Shown: piece by piece, positions 16,509 through 25,806 of the stretch
Position numbering within the stretch: position 1 is the first letter of the stretch
Layout: every line of letters starts with the position of its first letter
DNA from: Aeromicrobium sp. 9AM
GTDB lineage: Bacteria; Actinomycetota; Actinomycetes; Propionibacteriales; Nocardioidaceae
Reading direction: 5' to 3'
Assembly: GCF_902506105.1 (NCBI RefSeq)
Contig: NZ_LR733303.1
Location: 248,001 to 312,000 of the forward strand
DNA length: 64,000 nt
Program-made: the position numbers and the translations under genes
Notes under the pieces: generated by a model
What the model was told of the DNA's origin: nothing
The model's database searches: none
Seen by the model: the letters and a program-made list of their open reading frames with translations, nothing else

Positions 16509-17732
16509 TCAACCCGTGGTCTGGGGTGCTTTCCTCGGCGGGGCTTTCCTGCCGGTGCTCGGCGGTTGTAGCGTCAGTTGTGCGGGTCCGGGAAGTGGCT
16601 GATCCGAAGTGTCGATGTGCGGGGGCAGGTCGACCGCGCTGGATTCTTGAGACGCCCCGCAGTGCCCTCCCGGACCCGTGCCAGCGCTATCGGGCGCGGT
16701 GGCCAGAGCTGCTCGTTCGGCATCGGCGAGGAGTTGTCGGTAGAGCGCGTCGGAGATCCTGCGCTTGAGGCAGCGCAGTGCCTCGAGCTTGGTCTTGCCG
16801 GCGGAGAGCTTGCGCCGGTAGTAGGCCCGACCTTCGGTGTCGAGGCGGATCTGGCTGATCGCGGCGATGTGGATCATGTGGTTCATCCGCCGGTTCCCGG
16901 CCCGCGACAGCCGGTGCCGGTTCTGTTCACCGGAGGAGGCGTCCAGGGGTGCGGTGCCGTTCCAGGACGCGAACCTGTTGCGATTGGCGAACCGGGCGAT
17001 GTCGCCGACGTCGGCCAGAGTGCGGGCAGCGACCACGGGTCCGACACCGTGCAGGTCCATCAGTCGTGACCCGCGGGCCTTGACCAGGGCCTTGAGTTCG
17101 GCGGTGGCTTTGGTCATCTTCTTCTCGACCGCGATCAGGTCGGCGAGCTCGTCGGCCGCGATCTTGCGGCGGGTCTTCCCGGCGATGTCGCGGGGGCGCA
17201 CCGACGCGAGGATTGCCTTGGCTTGCAGGGCTGTGAGGTCTTTCTTGGTCGTGCCGGGGACCAGTTCTGCCAGCAGCCGCTGGAGGCGGTTGACGGTCTG
17301 GACCCGCAGCCGGGTCAGTTCGTCTCGCCGGTCGCACAGCATCCGCAACGCTTCGAGCTCCCCGTCGGCGCGCAGCACCCGCAAGGTCTTGGTGCGGACC
17401 GCGACGACAGCGATGGAGTGCGCGTCGCGGGCGTCGGTCTTGCGGTTGTGGCCGGTGTCGAAGAGCCGGACCCTGGCGGCGAGCTTGGCTGGCACGTCCA
17501 CGACATGCTCGCCGGCCTCGAGCAGACGTTGCGCCAACGGTCGGCCGGCGCCGTTGGATCCCTCGATCGCCCAGATCCGGTCGGGCCAGTTCTTCGCGTA
17601 GGTTCGCATCGCGGTGTAGCCGGCCTGGTCGGTGCCGAAGCGGCCAGAACCCAACCGCTTCTCGTGTCGGTCGATGACCTCGATGGTCGCCGACAGCTTG
17701 TGGGGATCGACCCCGATGATCACCTTCGTCAT
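16509..17732 (-). CDS. IS110 family transposase
   Basis: A 407-aa transposase. The N-terminal RuvC-like DEDD domain starts IIGVDPHKLSATIEVID, with a later acidic AIEGSNGAGRPLAQ and TDARDAHSIA. The C-terminal transposase_20 domain has LMDLHGVGPVVAARTLADVG and FASWNGTAPLDASSGEQ with the Ser of the catalytic region, then LSRAGNRRMNHMIHIAA. The start at 17732 precedes this motif directly. The last ~70 residues are Pro-rich and unusual. IS110 elements lack terminal inverted repeats, so the ends cannot be set by eye; flanking spacers 16413-16508 and 17733-17976 hold no gene. Confidence 0.9.
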   Translation of the reverse strand: MTKVIIGVDPHKLSATIEVIDRHEKRLGSGRFGTDQAGYTAMRTYAKNWPDRIWAIEGSNGAGRPLAQRLLEAGEHVVDVPAKLAARVRLFDTGHNRKTDARDAHSIAVVAVRTKTLRVLRADGELEALRMLCDRRDELTRLRVQTVNRLQRLLAELVPGTTKKDLTALQAKAILASVRPRDIAGKTRRKIAADELADLIAVEKKMTKATAELKALVKARGSRLMDLHGVGPVVAARTLADVGDIARFANRNRFASWNGTAPLDASSGEQNRHRLSRAGNRRMNHMIHIAAISQIRLDTEGRAYYRRKLSAGKTKLEALRCLKRRISDALYRQLLADAERAALATAPDSAGTGPGGHCGASQESSAVDLPPHIDTSDQPLPGPAQLTLQPPSTGRKAPPRKAPQTTG

Positions 17733-17976
17733 AAGCGTTCTCCTGCTTGCCTCGTACCGATAGGACGGCGAGGTGGGCAGTGCTACCACGAGCTGGGCAG
17801 TCCCCTTTCGAGCCACGCCTCGTCACGGTGCCCGACGGACTGCAGACCGGAAGAGAGCCACACCAACACTCGGTGGGCAGCCGCGTGGAGAGCCTCCCGC
17901 CGGACACCTGGACCGAGTCTGGCCAGACGCCGGTCCTACCGCAATCGTCTAGTAGCCGCAAAAGGGGCCGCGCCAA

Positions 17977-18723
17977 TTATGCCTCTTCCATGCCGACCGC
18001 GGAAGTGGCTGCGAAGCGGTCTTCGATATCCGTCAGCGTCGTCCGCAGTGGGTCCGAGTCGAAGGCCTCTGCGATCGCATGAAGCGCGATGTCAAGCGCG
18101 ACAAAACACCTTCCTTCCAAGGACTCATCGCGCGATGCATGGGGCGTTCGGGAGAGCTTGTAGCCACCATGGATCTGCTCCAGGTATGGCGTCGCCGAGG
18201 CGTGGGTGGCGTGGCTCAGGGAGGTCTCACTGAGCCACGCTACGTAGACGTGGGCTAGCTCGGTGACTTCGAACCGCTCTGCGATGTTCCCGCCCCCTTT
18301 CACCTGCGGCGCAGGAGGTCTAGCTTCAATCTCAGCGAGGAGCTCAGCCCACGCATCAGGCCACTTTGGGTCATCCGGATACAGGTCTTGCGCCTCGGCA
18401 GTCGCGAGTGCTCGCTTGAGGTTCTTAGCCCACCGCTTATGGGAGTTGTGCAGCCCACCAAGGCCTGCGTCCCAGACCTGACGGAGCCAGTGCATCCCAA
18501 CTGCGTACTCGATCGCCGCACGCACCAGGGGGCTTGTCGTGCTGGCTAGCCCAGCGTCATGCACGATAAGAGCGCCTCTCACGCTGTCGATCGTTTGGAC
18601 GAACCAAGAGTGAATGACGGCTACAACTGCGCTATCGGTGGATGTCGCAAGGCTGCCCTCGCAAAGGTCAAGCAACTCCTCCAGGATTGTCCGCTGGTCG
18701 TGAGGTGAGGTCCCCTGATCCAT
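17977..18723 (-). CDS. DUF5677-like hypothetical protein
   Basis: A 248-aa soluble helical protein. Seen: VAVIHSWFVQTIDSVRGALI, LASTTSPLVRAAIEYAVGMHWL and an acidic C-terminus. The pattern resembles the DUF5677 family, whose members bear no known activity and occur in accessory regions. ATG at 18723 taken because a longer frame to 18783 adds a non-family tail. It is downstream of the J-domain gene on the same strand (94 nt). Confidence 0.55.
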   Translation of the reverse strand: MDQGTSPHDQRTILEELLDLCEGSLATSTDSAVVAVIHSWFVQTIDSVRGALIVHDAGLASTTSPLVRAAIEYAVGMHWLRQVWDAGLGGLHNSHKRWAKNLKRALATAEAQDLYPDDPKWPDAWAELLAEIEARPPAPQVKGGGNIAERFEVTELAHVYVAWLSETSLSHATHASATPYLEQIHGGYKLSRTPHASRDESLEGRCFVALDIALHAIAEAFDSDPLRTTLTDIEDRFAATSAVGMEEA

Positions 18724-18816
18724 GGGCACAGTCTTCCGCAGAACGAACGCTGGGACTCCGGGGAGCTGCAGGCTTGAACGCAAGGAAGCCTCACCGACCC
18801 CGCCTTAGGAGTACGT

Positions 18817-19728
18817 CTAGCTGTTTTGACGCGCTGTGCCCTCTGCTTCGCCTTTCGAGGGTCGATTGAACTGGTACGAGACACTGAGGTGGTCGTTGTC
18901 CCAGTTCTCGCTTTCGATCACGACGCCGCGTTCCTTTGCTTTCGCCAGGAGCAGCCGACCAAACTCGTTGACACCCATGCGTCGCGCGAAGTGCGGAAGT
19001 GGCCTCGCACGCCCCGTCGGCCCGAGCAGGCGCTGAGAGACGCCTCCCCGGATCGGAGTCGGGCGAGACTCCCCGCTCTCGTGCACCCATTTCCCAACCG
19101 CGCCGTGCAGTTCCTCTGGGGACCAAGGTCGTGCTGTTGCCCCCGGCCCAAGCACATCGTGCAATGTCCGGACAAGAACCGCCTTGTCATTCATCGTGTC
19201 AGCAATGTCTTCGATATCGGCCTGAATCTGTGCCTTGTTCTGGTTGGTGAGGGCGATCATGAGGCCCAACGCAAGGGCGATCGCCGCGAACGCGACACCA
19301 AGACTGTTAGAGACACCAGTTTGTTTGAACGGCTCGAGACGACCAACTTGTGACGCAGCGCCGACCATCGCACTCATGAACGTGAGGGTTGCGAGCCTGC
19401 GTTGCTGGTGCCTTATTTCCGACGTACGAACCCGGACAGCTCCGCGAACAACATCGTTAGTCTCGTTTCGCAGCTCTGTTCGTCTTGCTTGTTCCTCCAT
19501 GGGCCTCGTGGCAGCCAAAACTATTTCACGGACCTGATTCATCGGAACCAAAGCAGTAGACGACTGGACTAGCGTGTCGCGAGCTTCAACAACCCGGCTG
19601 AAAGAATTGGCATCGCCACCTCGGTCAGGATGCCCTTCGGCCACAAACCGGCGAAATGCGGTTTGGATTTCGTCCGCAGACGGGTTCGCATCGAGCTGCA
19701 AGACTTCTAGTGCTTCGTCACGGTTCAC
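18817..19728 (-). CDS. J-domain membrane protein
   Basis: A 303-aa protein. Residues 1-55 are a DnaJ-type J domain (MNRDEALEVLQLDANPSADE, then FVAEGHPDRGGDANSFSRVV) with the essential HPD motif at ~33-35, so it should stimulate an Hsp70 ATPase. Residues ~120-165 carry two membrane helices (LATLTFMSAMVGAASQVG, VAFAAIALALGLMIALTNQN). The rest is a soluble C-terminal domain with a basic patch and FARRMGVNEFGRLLLAKAKE. No zinc-finger region is present, so it is a specialised, membrane-tied co-chaperone, not housekeeping DnaJ. Confidence 0.8.
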   Translation of the reverse strand: MNRDEALEVLQLDANPSADEIQTAFRRFVAEGHPDRGGDANSFSRVVEARDTLVQSSTALVPMNQVREIVLAATRPMEEQARRTELRNETNDVVRGAVRVRTSEIRHQQRRLATLTFMSAMVGAASQVGRLEPFKQTGVSNSLGVAFAAIALALGLMIALTNQNKAQIQADIEDIADTMNDKAVLVRTLHDVLGPGATARPWSPEELHGAVGKWVHESGESRPTPIRGGVSQRLLGPTGRARPLPHFARRMGVNEFGRLLLAKAKERGVVIESENWDNDHLSVSYQFNRPSKGEAEGTARQNS

Positions 19729-20320
19729 CTCGGCATCATCGCGTACCCAACGCTGCTGCGGTCATCCTTCTTGACCCTCGGTTGCGCTGGTTGGTACGCC
19801 GCGATCTGTCCTGACGGCTGTCGCGGGATGCACACACACGCAACGATCCGATCGTCGGTCACGCGCGTGCCAAGTCCGACGGGCTCGGGGTCGAGTCCGA
19901 CTACGAGCGGAGCTCGAGCGCACTGCGGCGATCATGTCGGCGCGCTAGCACCCACCGCGATCGCCCAGCTTTGCTAGACTGACCGTAAGGCAGTTGATCT
20001 TTTCTGCAGAAACCGGACGACGCACTGAGCCACCACGGTCGCTCAAGGTCGGCCGAGCAAGGTCTGGGACGCATTCCACGCCAAGCTCAACCCGGTCGAA
20101 GCCGAAGGACAACTCCGACAGGCTGCGCCACGCATCTTGCATGGAGATCCTGGAGGGGAGCACGAGGCCGACCTACCTCGACACCGACAAGAGCCGGTGT
20201 TCGGCAAGGTCAGGAGCCCTAGTGAACTCCCCACCCAGTATTCGCGCAGCCCACCGCCAGCGCCGACGAGATGTCGAGCGCCCAGCGGGGGTCGTGTGCT
20301 GCACGACCTGAGGTGCCGCG
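19729..20320. other. Gene-poor stretch, possible decayed ORF
   Basis: No gene has a convincing start. One rightward frame near 20065-20150 reads KVWDAFHAKLNPVEAEGQLR, which looks coding, but it opens after a stop at ~20027 and degenerates later, so it may be a relic. No repeat or RNA structure recognised. Confidence 0.3.
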
Positions 20321-20713
20321 ATGACATCGCCAAACCTCAACAGTCTCGACTCACCCTCAAGTGCGCTGTGCGCTGTGCACCGTTGCCCTCGCGACGAGTG
20401 CCTCGACGACCACGTCCTGGGTCCCAGATGGGGACGCTTCGTAGTCTCCTTCGAGAACTTCGCCGACGGGGTCGTCGTGATCTTGCTCGCGTGCGTACGG
20501 ATGCTGCGCGTCGTTTTCGAGTGCACCGTCTGGTCTGCGACCGTGATCTCAGCCGCAGACTTCTGCCTCATGTTGCTCGGTCACGGCTCTGTGTCGGACT
20601 CCCTCATGCTGACTGTCGGACAGGTCCAAGTCCCGCCCCTGATCTACACGATCGTTATCGGGACCCTGACGTCGCTGCCGCGGCTCGTCTCATGGCTTCG
20701 GACCAAGAAGTGA
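20321..20713 (+). CDS. Small membrane protein at the head of the nuclease operon
   Basis: About 130 aa. Hydrophobic segments lie at ~45-75 (FADGVVVILLACVRMLRVVF) and ~100-125 (VPPLIYTIVIGTLTSLPRLV), then a basic end KK. The start is uncertain. It ends 37-52 nt before the ParB-like gene and runs the same way, so it is probably the first gene of the operon. No family recognised. Confidence 0.45.
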   Translation: MTSPNLNSLDSPSSALCAVHRCPRDECLDDHVLGPRWGRFVVSFENFADGVVVILLACVRMLRVVFECTVWSATVISAADFCLMLLGHGSVSDSLMLTVGQVQVPPLIYTIVIGTLTSLPRLVSWLRTKK

Positions 20714-20749
20714 CCTCACCCTGCCCGGTCCCGGGTATCGCCCACGCGA

Positions 20750-22675
20750 ATGAAAGTTTCCCACATGTCTGAAGACACCACGATCCCACCGGTCAAGATC
20801 CCGGCGCTTCCCGATCTGGCGCGAATGCCAGCCGTCCGGAAGTTCAAGGACGCGTTGATGACACGCGGCCACCACGCCCACGCGGCCAACGCGATCTCGC
20901 TGGCTGTGTGCGATCCAGCGGCCGCGAGGCGACAGCTCGATGAACCTGGACGCATGCGCGTCGAAGGTGGCTATCTCGAGGTCGTGCACGTGGACGTGTG
21001 GACACCGGCGCTGATCCCGTACCCGGTGAACCCTCGCACCTCCACGACCTATGCATATCCTGCTGAAGATCGCGAAGACCGCAAGGCGCCGTTGCCCGAC
21101 CTGGTGCCGGCTCTGGACGACGCAGCCTGCGAACTCGTCATTCCGCCGATGCCCACGGTCGATCTCATCAGCGCCCTCGACGCGCAAACGGAGTACTTGC
21201 GAGCCACGAACAACCTTCAGGAGTCCGTCGGCCTGCTTGGCATCCGCCAACCCATGCTTCTGCTGCCACTGGTCGTCGCGAGCCCCGACTCCGAAGAGTG
21301 GACTGAGTCGAAAGCTGACACCGCTGTCCTTTCCACCGTGGACGGCAGTTCGCGACTCACGGCAGCGTACGCGCATCTGGACGTTGAACCGTCTGAGGTC
21401 TTGTTGCGGTTGGCCCCGAACGAGCGCGCCCTCCGTCAACGGGTTGGCAACGTATTGACGCTCGCCGGGCGGTCTCTCGACGCCCTTTCCGACGAAGAGA
21501 TCTCGCAATTGCGGGTCATCGCCGCGCCCGCGTCAATAATCGTGGGATTTGTCCGAGACGATTCGGCAAGCACCCTGGCCGACGCGATCTACTCTCGCCT
21601 CGGCACACTCCACGTGGACCCGCCGCGACCATGGAGCACATCCAACCGCCTGGACGTCCAACTCGATGTAGCTTTGCGCGCACTTGAGAGTGCCGGCCGG
21701 ATCGAGCCAGCCGAAGCAGCGTGGCTGGGCGCACACCTGGATGCTGAGGAAACAAGGAACGCTGGGTTTCGAACTGACCCGGATGTTAGAGCGGCTTACC
21801 TGCTCAAGCAGCTCGGCAAACGAGACAGCATCACAAGCCAAGCGCTGCGGGCCCTGACGTCAAAGTCAAAGGTGACGCCACGGATGCGTGCCGAGCTCGT
21901 AGCGGAAGGGACAATTCGCTCATTCCGCAGCTCACTGACCGATTCGCAGATCACATCGACCCGAGCGTTGTTGACTGCGATCTACCAGATGGACGAGCTT
22001 CAGTCCGGTTGGACGGTTCAACCACGAGCCGACCTCGCGAAAGACACTGGTTTTGCCGCTGACGCTGTTGCGGAACTCGAAACAGTCGGCGGTCCTGGAC
22101 CACACATTCGTCGCGTCCTAGCGCTCGCCTCCTATTGGTTGGCTAGGCACCGTGTCATCGCGCGCCAGACACGCGGCGGGCAAGAGGACCGGCGAGACAT
22201 CACCGCCGTTTTGTCACTCATGGTCAACGACGAGCACGGTGTGCGGCAACTCATCGCCGTCATTCACGACGGCAGGTCGGGGCAAGCGCCCAGGCGCATC
22301 GACGCAGCGGGTGGAACAGTAGTCGCCGCCAACGGCGAACCCGTGCTCCTCGACAGTGCGTGGATTCGACAGACCTGGCAACTCAAGTCCGACGAGCCTG
22401 AAACCGACGAAGAGCCTCTAGCTAGTCCAGCGGCCACACTCCTAAAGCGCCAGAACTCTTTGGCGCTCAGCCTCAAGGGCACCCGCGAGGCACTCAAGAA
22501 ATTGGATGACCCGAAAAACGAGGACGGCACGCCCCTCGTTGAAACGCTTGGACTTCCGCCGGAATTCGTCGCGTCATTGCTGTCAGAGGTAGTTGCATTC
22601 CAACAGCGCCTACTGCTCCTCGGCGTCTACGGATCGGCCCGAACCCCAGACGACTTGGAGAATGAAGACCTTTAA
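20750..22675 (+). CDS. Large protein with ParB/DGQHR-like domain
   Basis: Up to 641 aa (ATG at 20750; ATG at 20765 is equally possible and follows GAAAG). Residues ~150-210 show a ParB/Srx/DGQHR-like signature: R-x-T-N-N-L-Q-E-S and GIRQPMLLLPLVV, then TVDGSSRLTAAYAHL at 196-210. This superfamily includes DndB-type and ParB-like nucleotide-binding proteins linked to DNA modification or DNA defence. The rest is helical with an acidic C-terminus and no recognised domain. It is followed after 18 nt by a GIY-YIG nuclease, then by a PD-(D/E)XK nuclease. This suggests a novel restriction or defence module (inference). Confidence 0.65.
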   Translation: MKVSHMSEDTTIPPVKIPALPDLARMPAVRKFKDALMTRGHHAHAANAISLAVCDPAAARRQLDEPGRMRVEGGYLEVVHVDVWTPALIPYPVNPRTSTTYAYPAEDREDRKAPLPDLVPALDDAACELVIPPMPTVDLISALDAQTEYLRATNNLQESVGLLGIRQPMLLLPLVVASPDSEEWTESKADTAVLSTVDGSSRLTAAYAHLDVEPSEVLLRLAPNERALRQRVGNVLTLAGRSLDALSDEEISQLRVIAAPASIIVGFVRDDSASTLADAIYSRLGTLHVDPPRPWSTSNRLDVQLDVALRALESAGRIEPAEAAWLGAHLDAEETRNAGFRTDPDVRAAYLLKQLGKRDSITSQALRALTSKSKVTPRMRAELVAEGTIRSFRSSLTDSQITSTRALLTAIYQMDELQSGWTVQPRADLAKDTGFAADAVAELETVGGPGPHIRRVLALASYWLARHRVIARQTRGGQEDRRDITAVLSLMVNDEHGVRQLIAVIHDGRSGQAPRRIDAAGGTVVAANGEPVLLDSAWIRQTWQLKSDEPETDEEPLASPAATLLKRQNSLALSLKGTREALKKLDDPKNEDGTPLVETLGLPPEFVASLLSEVVAFQQRLLLLGVYGSARTPDDLENEDL

Positions 22676-22693
22676 GTCAGGAAAGGATGCCTC

Positions 22694-23455
22694 ATGCGGT
22701 TCGTTGTAGACGGCATGGAGTTTGACCTCACGGCGGAGGACATTTGCGCGAGCCTTCGAGGGAGAACACCAGGTCCAGTGCAGACGCATTGGGTAGAGGT
22801 CGAAGGCGTTCGTTGGCCCGTCAAGCAAGCGCTCGCCATCGCGTTACAGCCCGATCGACCACAGTTCCAATCCCAGACCGCGCGGCGCCAGCTAGCGAAG
22901 CTCGGGTTCTTGATCGGACAAGACGGTCAGCGTGCCTCGAGTGGTCATCAGGCATTCGACGAACTTTCATTGCCAGTGTTGGACACGGTCGCCGCCACCG
23001 TCTCATTCTCCTGGCGAACAGCTGGCAGTGTGACACTCGACCCGGCTGGCATTCCATGCTTCCCAGCCCTTCCGCACGTGCCAGGCCTGTACCGCTTTGA
23101 CTTCGAGCCGTTGAGCGGCGACTCCTTGCCATCCATCTACATAGGGGAGTCAATAGATCTTGCCAAACGAGTAGGGAACTATCGAAATGCCAAGACGGAT
23201 CGATCCAGACAGCGGACGAGCCGACGCATCCACAAGGAACTCGTCTCACATTTGTCGCACGGCGGGTCAGTCACCTTGTCCATCGCATCGTCCGCTTCAC
23301 TCGGCGTCGGCGGCGCCCAGATGGACTTGCGCTGGACATCTGCGAGGCGAATGGCCGAGAACGCCGCAGTCCTTCTGGCGCAGATGACTGGAAGAGCGAA
23401 GGTTTTGAACATCGACGCTGACCTTTCAGACGCGCCGATCTTTGAGTCTGACTAG
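22694..23455 (+). CDS. GIY-YIG family nuclease
   Basis: A 253-aa protein. Residues 1-75 form a DNA-binding-like domain seen in restriction-type proteins (VEVEGVRWPVKQALAIAL, then FQSQTARRQLAKLGF). Residues ~128-200 are the GIY-YIG nuclease core: PGLYRFDF (GLY at 131-133) and IYIGESIDLAKRVGNYR (YIG at 149-151, Arg159). A later acidic residue in the C-terminal half would complete the site. AGGAAAGG lies 7 nt before the ATG. It ends exactly one base before the next gene's ATG at 23456, so it is translationally linked to the downstream nuclease. Confidence 0.8.
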   Translation: MRFVVDGMEFDLTAEDICASLRGRTPGPVQTHWVEVEGVRWPVKQALAIALQPDRPQFQSQTARRQLAKLGFLIGQDGQRASSGHQAFDELSLPVLDTVAATVSFSWRTAGSVTLDPAGIPCFPALPHVPGLYRFDFEPLSGDSLPSIYIGESIDLAKRVGNYRNAKTDRSRQRTSRRIHKELVSHLSHGGSVTLSIASSASLGVGGAQMDLRWTSARRMAENAAVLLAQMTGRAKVLNIDADLSDAPIFESD

Positions 23456-23946
23456 ATGATGGACGACCCCAGGCTCGACCTCGATTTAGCTCACCGGCTC
23501 AACGCACACTCGGTCATCACCGCACTGCGCTCTCGACGCGCGGTCTTTCACTCGGAGGCGGACTTTCAGCACGCGTTCGCTCAGGTGATCCACGATCTCG
23601 ACCCGTCGATGCAGGTCAGACTTGAGGTACGTCAGACGAACGCCGAATATCTGGACCTGTTGTGTTTCGACGCTGCCAGCAGAACAGCGATTGAGTTCAA
23701 GTACGTCACTGCCGCATGGGACGGGGTGGACGCTGCTACGGGCGAAACCTTTCATTTGCGCCACCACGGCGCACCGGATCTCGCTCGACGCAACTTTGTC
23801 TTTGATAGGTTGGAGCGTTTCTGTGCGGCTTCGCCGAGCACCAACGGCTTGGCCATTCTTCTGACGAACGACGCCGCGCTGTGGAATCGACCACGCTCGA
23901 GTAGGCCGACAAGAGACCACGCGTTCCGAATTCACGAAGGTCTAGA

Positions 23947-25025
23947 TGTACTCGGCGGAGACGTTGGTGACAGTTCGGGTCTTGTGAAATGTGAGGACCT
24001 CCGGGCTTAGTGGGTGATGTCTAAGTCGCCCAGAGGCCCAGGAGGTCCTCATGTCTCACCGTAATGCCCGTTTGAATGTCCGCGGTCGCCTGTTGATCGT
24101 TTCTCGAGTCCTCGACCACGGTCGTCCGGTCGCGCATGTCGCGAAGGAGCTGGGGATCTCCAGGCAGTGCGCTCATCGTTGGATCAACCGGTTCAAGGCC
24201 GAGGGGCCGGCCGGTTTGCAGGACCGGTCGTCGCGTCCGCACCGATCACCGTCTCGGACGTCTCCGCAGGCCGAGGTGGTGGTGCTGGCGATGCGGGCCA
24301 AGCATCGCCGCGGGCCCGATTGGATCGGGCCCGAGATCGGCCTGCCAGCGCGGACCGTGTCATCGATCTTGCGTCGTCACCAAGTCCCGTTTTTGCGTGA
24401 GTGTGATCCGCTGACCGGTGAAGTGATCCGGTCCTCGAAGCAGACCGCGGTCCGTTACGAGCGGGAGTCTCCGGGCGATCTGGTCCACATGGACGTCAAG
24501 AAGATCGGCCGCATCCCGATCGGTGGAGGTTGGAAAGCGCACGGGCGAAGCGAAGGGGTTCGCGAACGCGGCATCGGTTTCGACTACGTCCACTCGCTCG
24601 TCGACGACCACACACGGCTGGCCTACTCAGAAATCCTGCCCGACGAGAAGGGCCCAACCTGCGCAGCGTTCCTGCTCAGAGCAGCGAACTATCTCGCCGC
24701 CCGCGGGATCACCCGAATCCGTCAGGTGATGACCGACAACCACTTGAGTTACAAACGATCGAACGACGTGCGAGATGCTGTCGAGCTGCTCGGCGCCGAG
24801 CACATCTTCATCAAAGCCCACTGCCCCTGGCAGAACGGCAAAGTCGAAAGGCTCAACCGAACTCTCCAGGCGGAGTGGGCATACCGGCAGATCTTCTACT
24901 CAAACGACGAACGCGCCGCCGCACTTGCGCCCTGGCTCGAGCACTACAACAATCGACGACGCCACTCAGCCCTCGGAGGACAACCACCGATCAGCCGTGT
25001 GTCACCAACGTCCTAGCCGAGTACA
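23947..25025 (+). mobile_element. IS481 family insertion sequence, copy 1
   Basis: 1079 bp. Ends: TGTACTCGGCGGAGACGTTG on the left; the right end reads inverted as TGTACTCGGCTAGGACGTTG. The two make an imperfect ~25-bp terminal repeat. The exact 6-bp target duplication TCTAGA lies at 23941-23946 and 25026-25031. Copy 2 at 56015 differs by one base. Confidence 0.95.
24051..25016 (+). CDS. IS481 family transposase (copy 1)
   Basis: A 321-aa DDE transposase. An N-terminal HTH (GRPVAHVAKELGISRQCAHR, RFKAEGPAGLQDRSSRPH) is followed by an integrase core with D in DLVHMDVKKIG, D in VMTDNHLSYK and E in WQNGKVERLNRTL. The start follows AGGAGG by 6 nt. It ends 9 nt before the IS right end. One of two near-identical copies in this window. 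Confidence 0.95.
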   Translation: MSHRNARLNVRGRLLIVSRVLDHGRPVAHVAKELGISRQCAHRWINRFKAEGPAGLQDRSSRPHRSPSRTSPQAEVVVLAMRAKHRRGPDWIGPEIGLPARTVSSILRRHQVPFLRECDPLTGEVIRSSKQTAVRYERESPGDLVHMDVKKIGRIPIGGGWKAHGRSEGVRERGIGFDYVHSLVDDHTRLAYSEILPDEKGPTCAAFLLRAANYLAARGITRIRQVMTDNHLSYKRSNDVRDAVELLGAEHIFIKAHCPWQNGKVERLNRTLQAEWAYRQIFYSNDERAAALAPWLEHYNNRRRHSALGGQPPISRVSPTS

Positions 25026-25268
25026 TCTAGAACTCGTCGGGACCTTGGAATGGGCTACGGGGACTTACCCGGCCAACACGAGGCACCTTGCTGGTCACTA
25101 CCCGCTCGCGTGGCAAAAGTACGGGGACCTTGAGGGTGTCCACGGCGAGTTCAGATGGTTGTTGGCGCGCGTCAAGCCAACGCCACGGGACCAATAGAGA
25201 CTTGCGACTCCGGATGCACATCGTTCGGCGCAAGCTATCCAGGTATCAGGCCGAAGGTGTAACCGCCC

Positions 25269-25772
25269 TCAAATTTTGGAGCGCCACGGGAAATGATTCA
25301 GTACGGCAAGGGCTGCTTCGCCGTCAGTCTCACTGTCGATAGCCGAGCCAAGTTGTTGTCGGCGTGGCAGTTCGCCACCTACCGATACGGCCCATGTTTC
25401 GCCCGCATCTGTTCGATCGGGGGAATGTCGGGTGAGGCGCCCGGTCTCGAACAACCAGCTCCCAACTACGACCGGCGCCGACGGCGTCCCGCTTTCCTGC
25501 GGTCCCCGAAAATCTGGTGCAGCGAAGACAGTGTGCACTTCGCGGAAAGGCGGGGTGTTCTGGTTGCCAGCGAAATTGTGAAACGTGACGAGCATGCCGA
25601 CGGGAGCGGCGCGCGGGAGCCACGAGGCAAGGATGGCGTAACAGATGAACGCTGGGATGGGCCAAACATAAGGATTCGATGTAGTGGCCAACATGCAGGT
25701 CCCGCGCTGCAGCGTGACCAAGATTGGCTCAGGCTCTCGCAGCAACTCGACTGAACTCCTGAATTGCTTCAT
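25269..25772 (-). CDS. Hypothetical protein
   Basis: A 167-aa protein, ATG at 25772 with GAGG about 10 nt upstream. It has a hydrophobic segment (WPIPAFICYAILASWLPRAA) and otherwise mixed sequence with Pro/Gly turns. A rightward frame covers the same bases; this strand is preferred for its ribosome site and residue composition, but the call is weak. No family recognised. It follows the disrupted nuclease convergently. Confidence 0.4.
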   Translation of the reverse strand: MKQFRSSVELLREPEPILVTLQRGTCMLATTSNPYVWPIPAFICYAILASWLPRAAPVGMLVTFHNFAGNQNTPPFREVHTVFAAPDFRGPQESGTPSAPVVVGSWLFETGRLTRHSPDRTDAGETWAVSVGGELPRRQQLGSAIDSETDGEAALAVLNHFPWRSKI

Positions 25773-25806
25773 CCGCACGATCCTCTAGGGCGTTTATCGA
25801 GCACCG

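Larger units (their letters stand above)
23456..25197 (+). pseudogene. PD-(D/E)XK nuclease interrupted by IS481
   Basis: The 5' part (23456-23946, ~163 codons) holds a PD-(D/E)XK core: E34 in HSEADFQHAF, D67 in EYLDLLCF, and E80-x-K82 in AIEFKY. At 23947 an IS481 element breaks the frame, adding ~20 foreign codons. Removing the IS (23947-25025) and one 6-bp duplication joins codon 163 to 25032 in frame. This gives a 218-aa protein ending YPLAWQKYGDLEGVHGEFRW, the usual end of this nuclease family. Disruption is recent, as no other frameshift has built up. The catalytic motifs lie in the 5' part, so a truncated product may still be made. Confidence 0.85.

Noticed and set aside
24312..24342. 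GGGCCCGAT...ATCGGGCCC hairpin inside IS481
   Set aside because: It lies within the transposase coding sequence and in both copies alike; no reason to call it a terminator or regulatory site.
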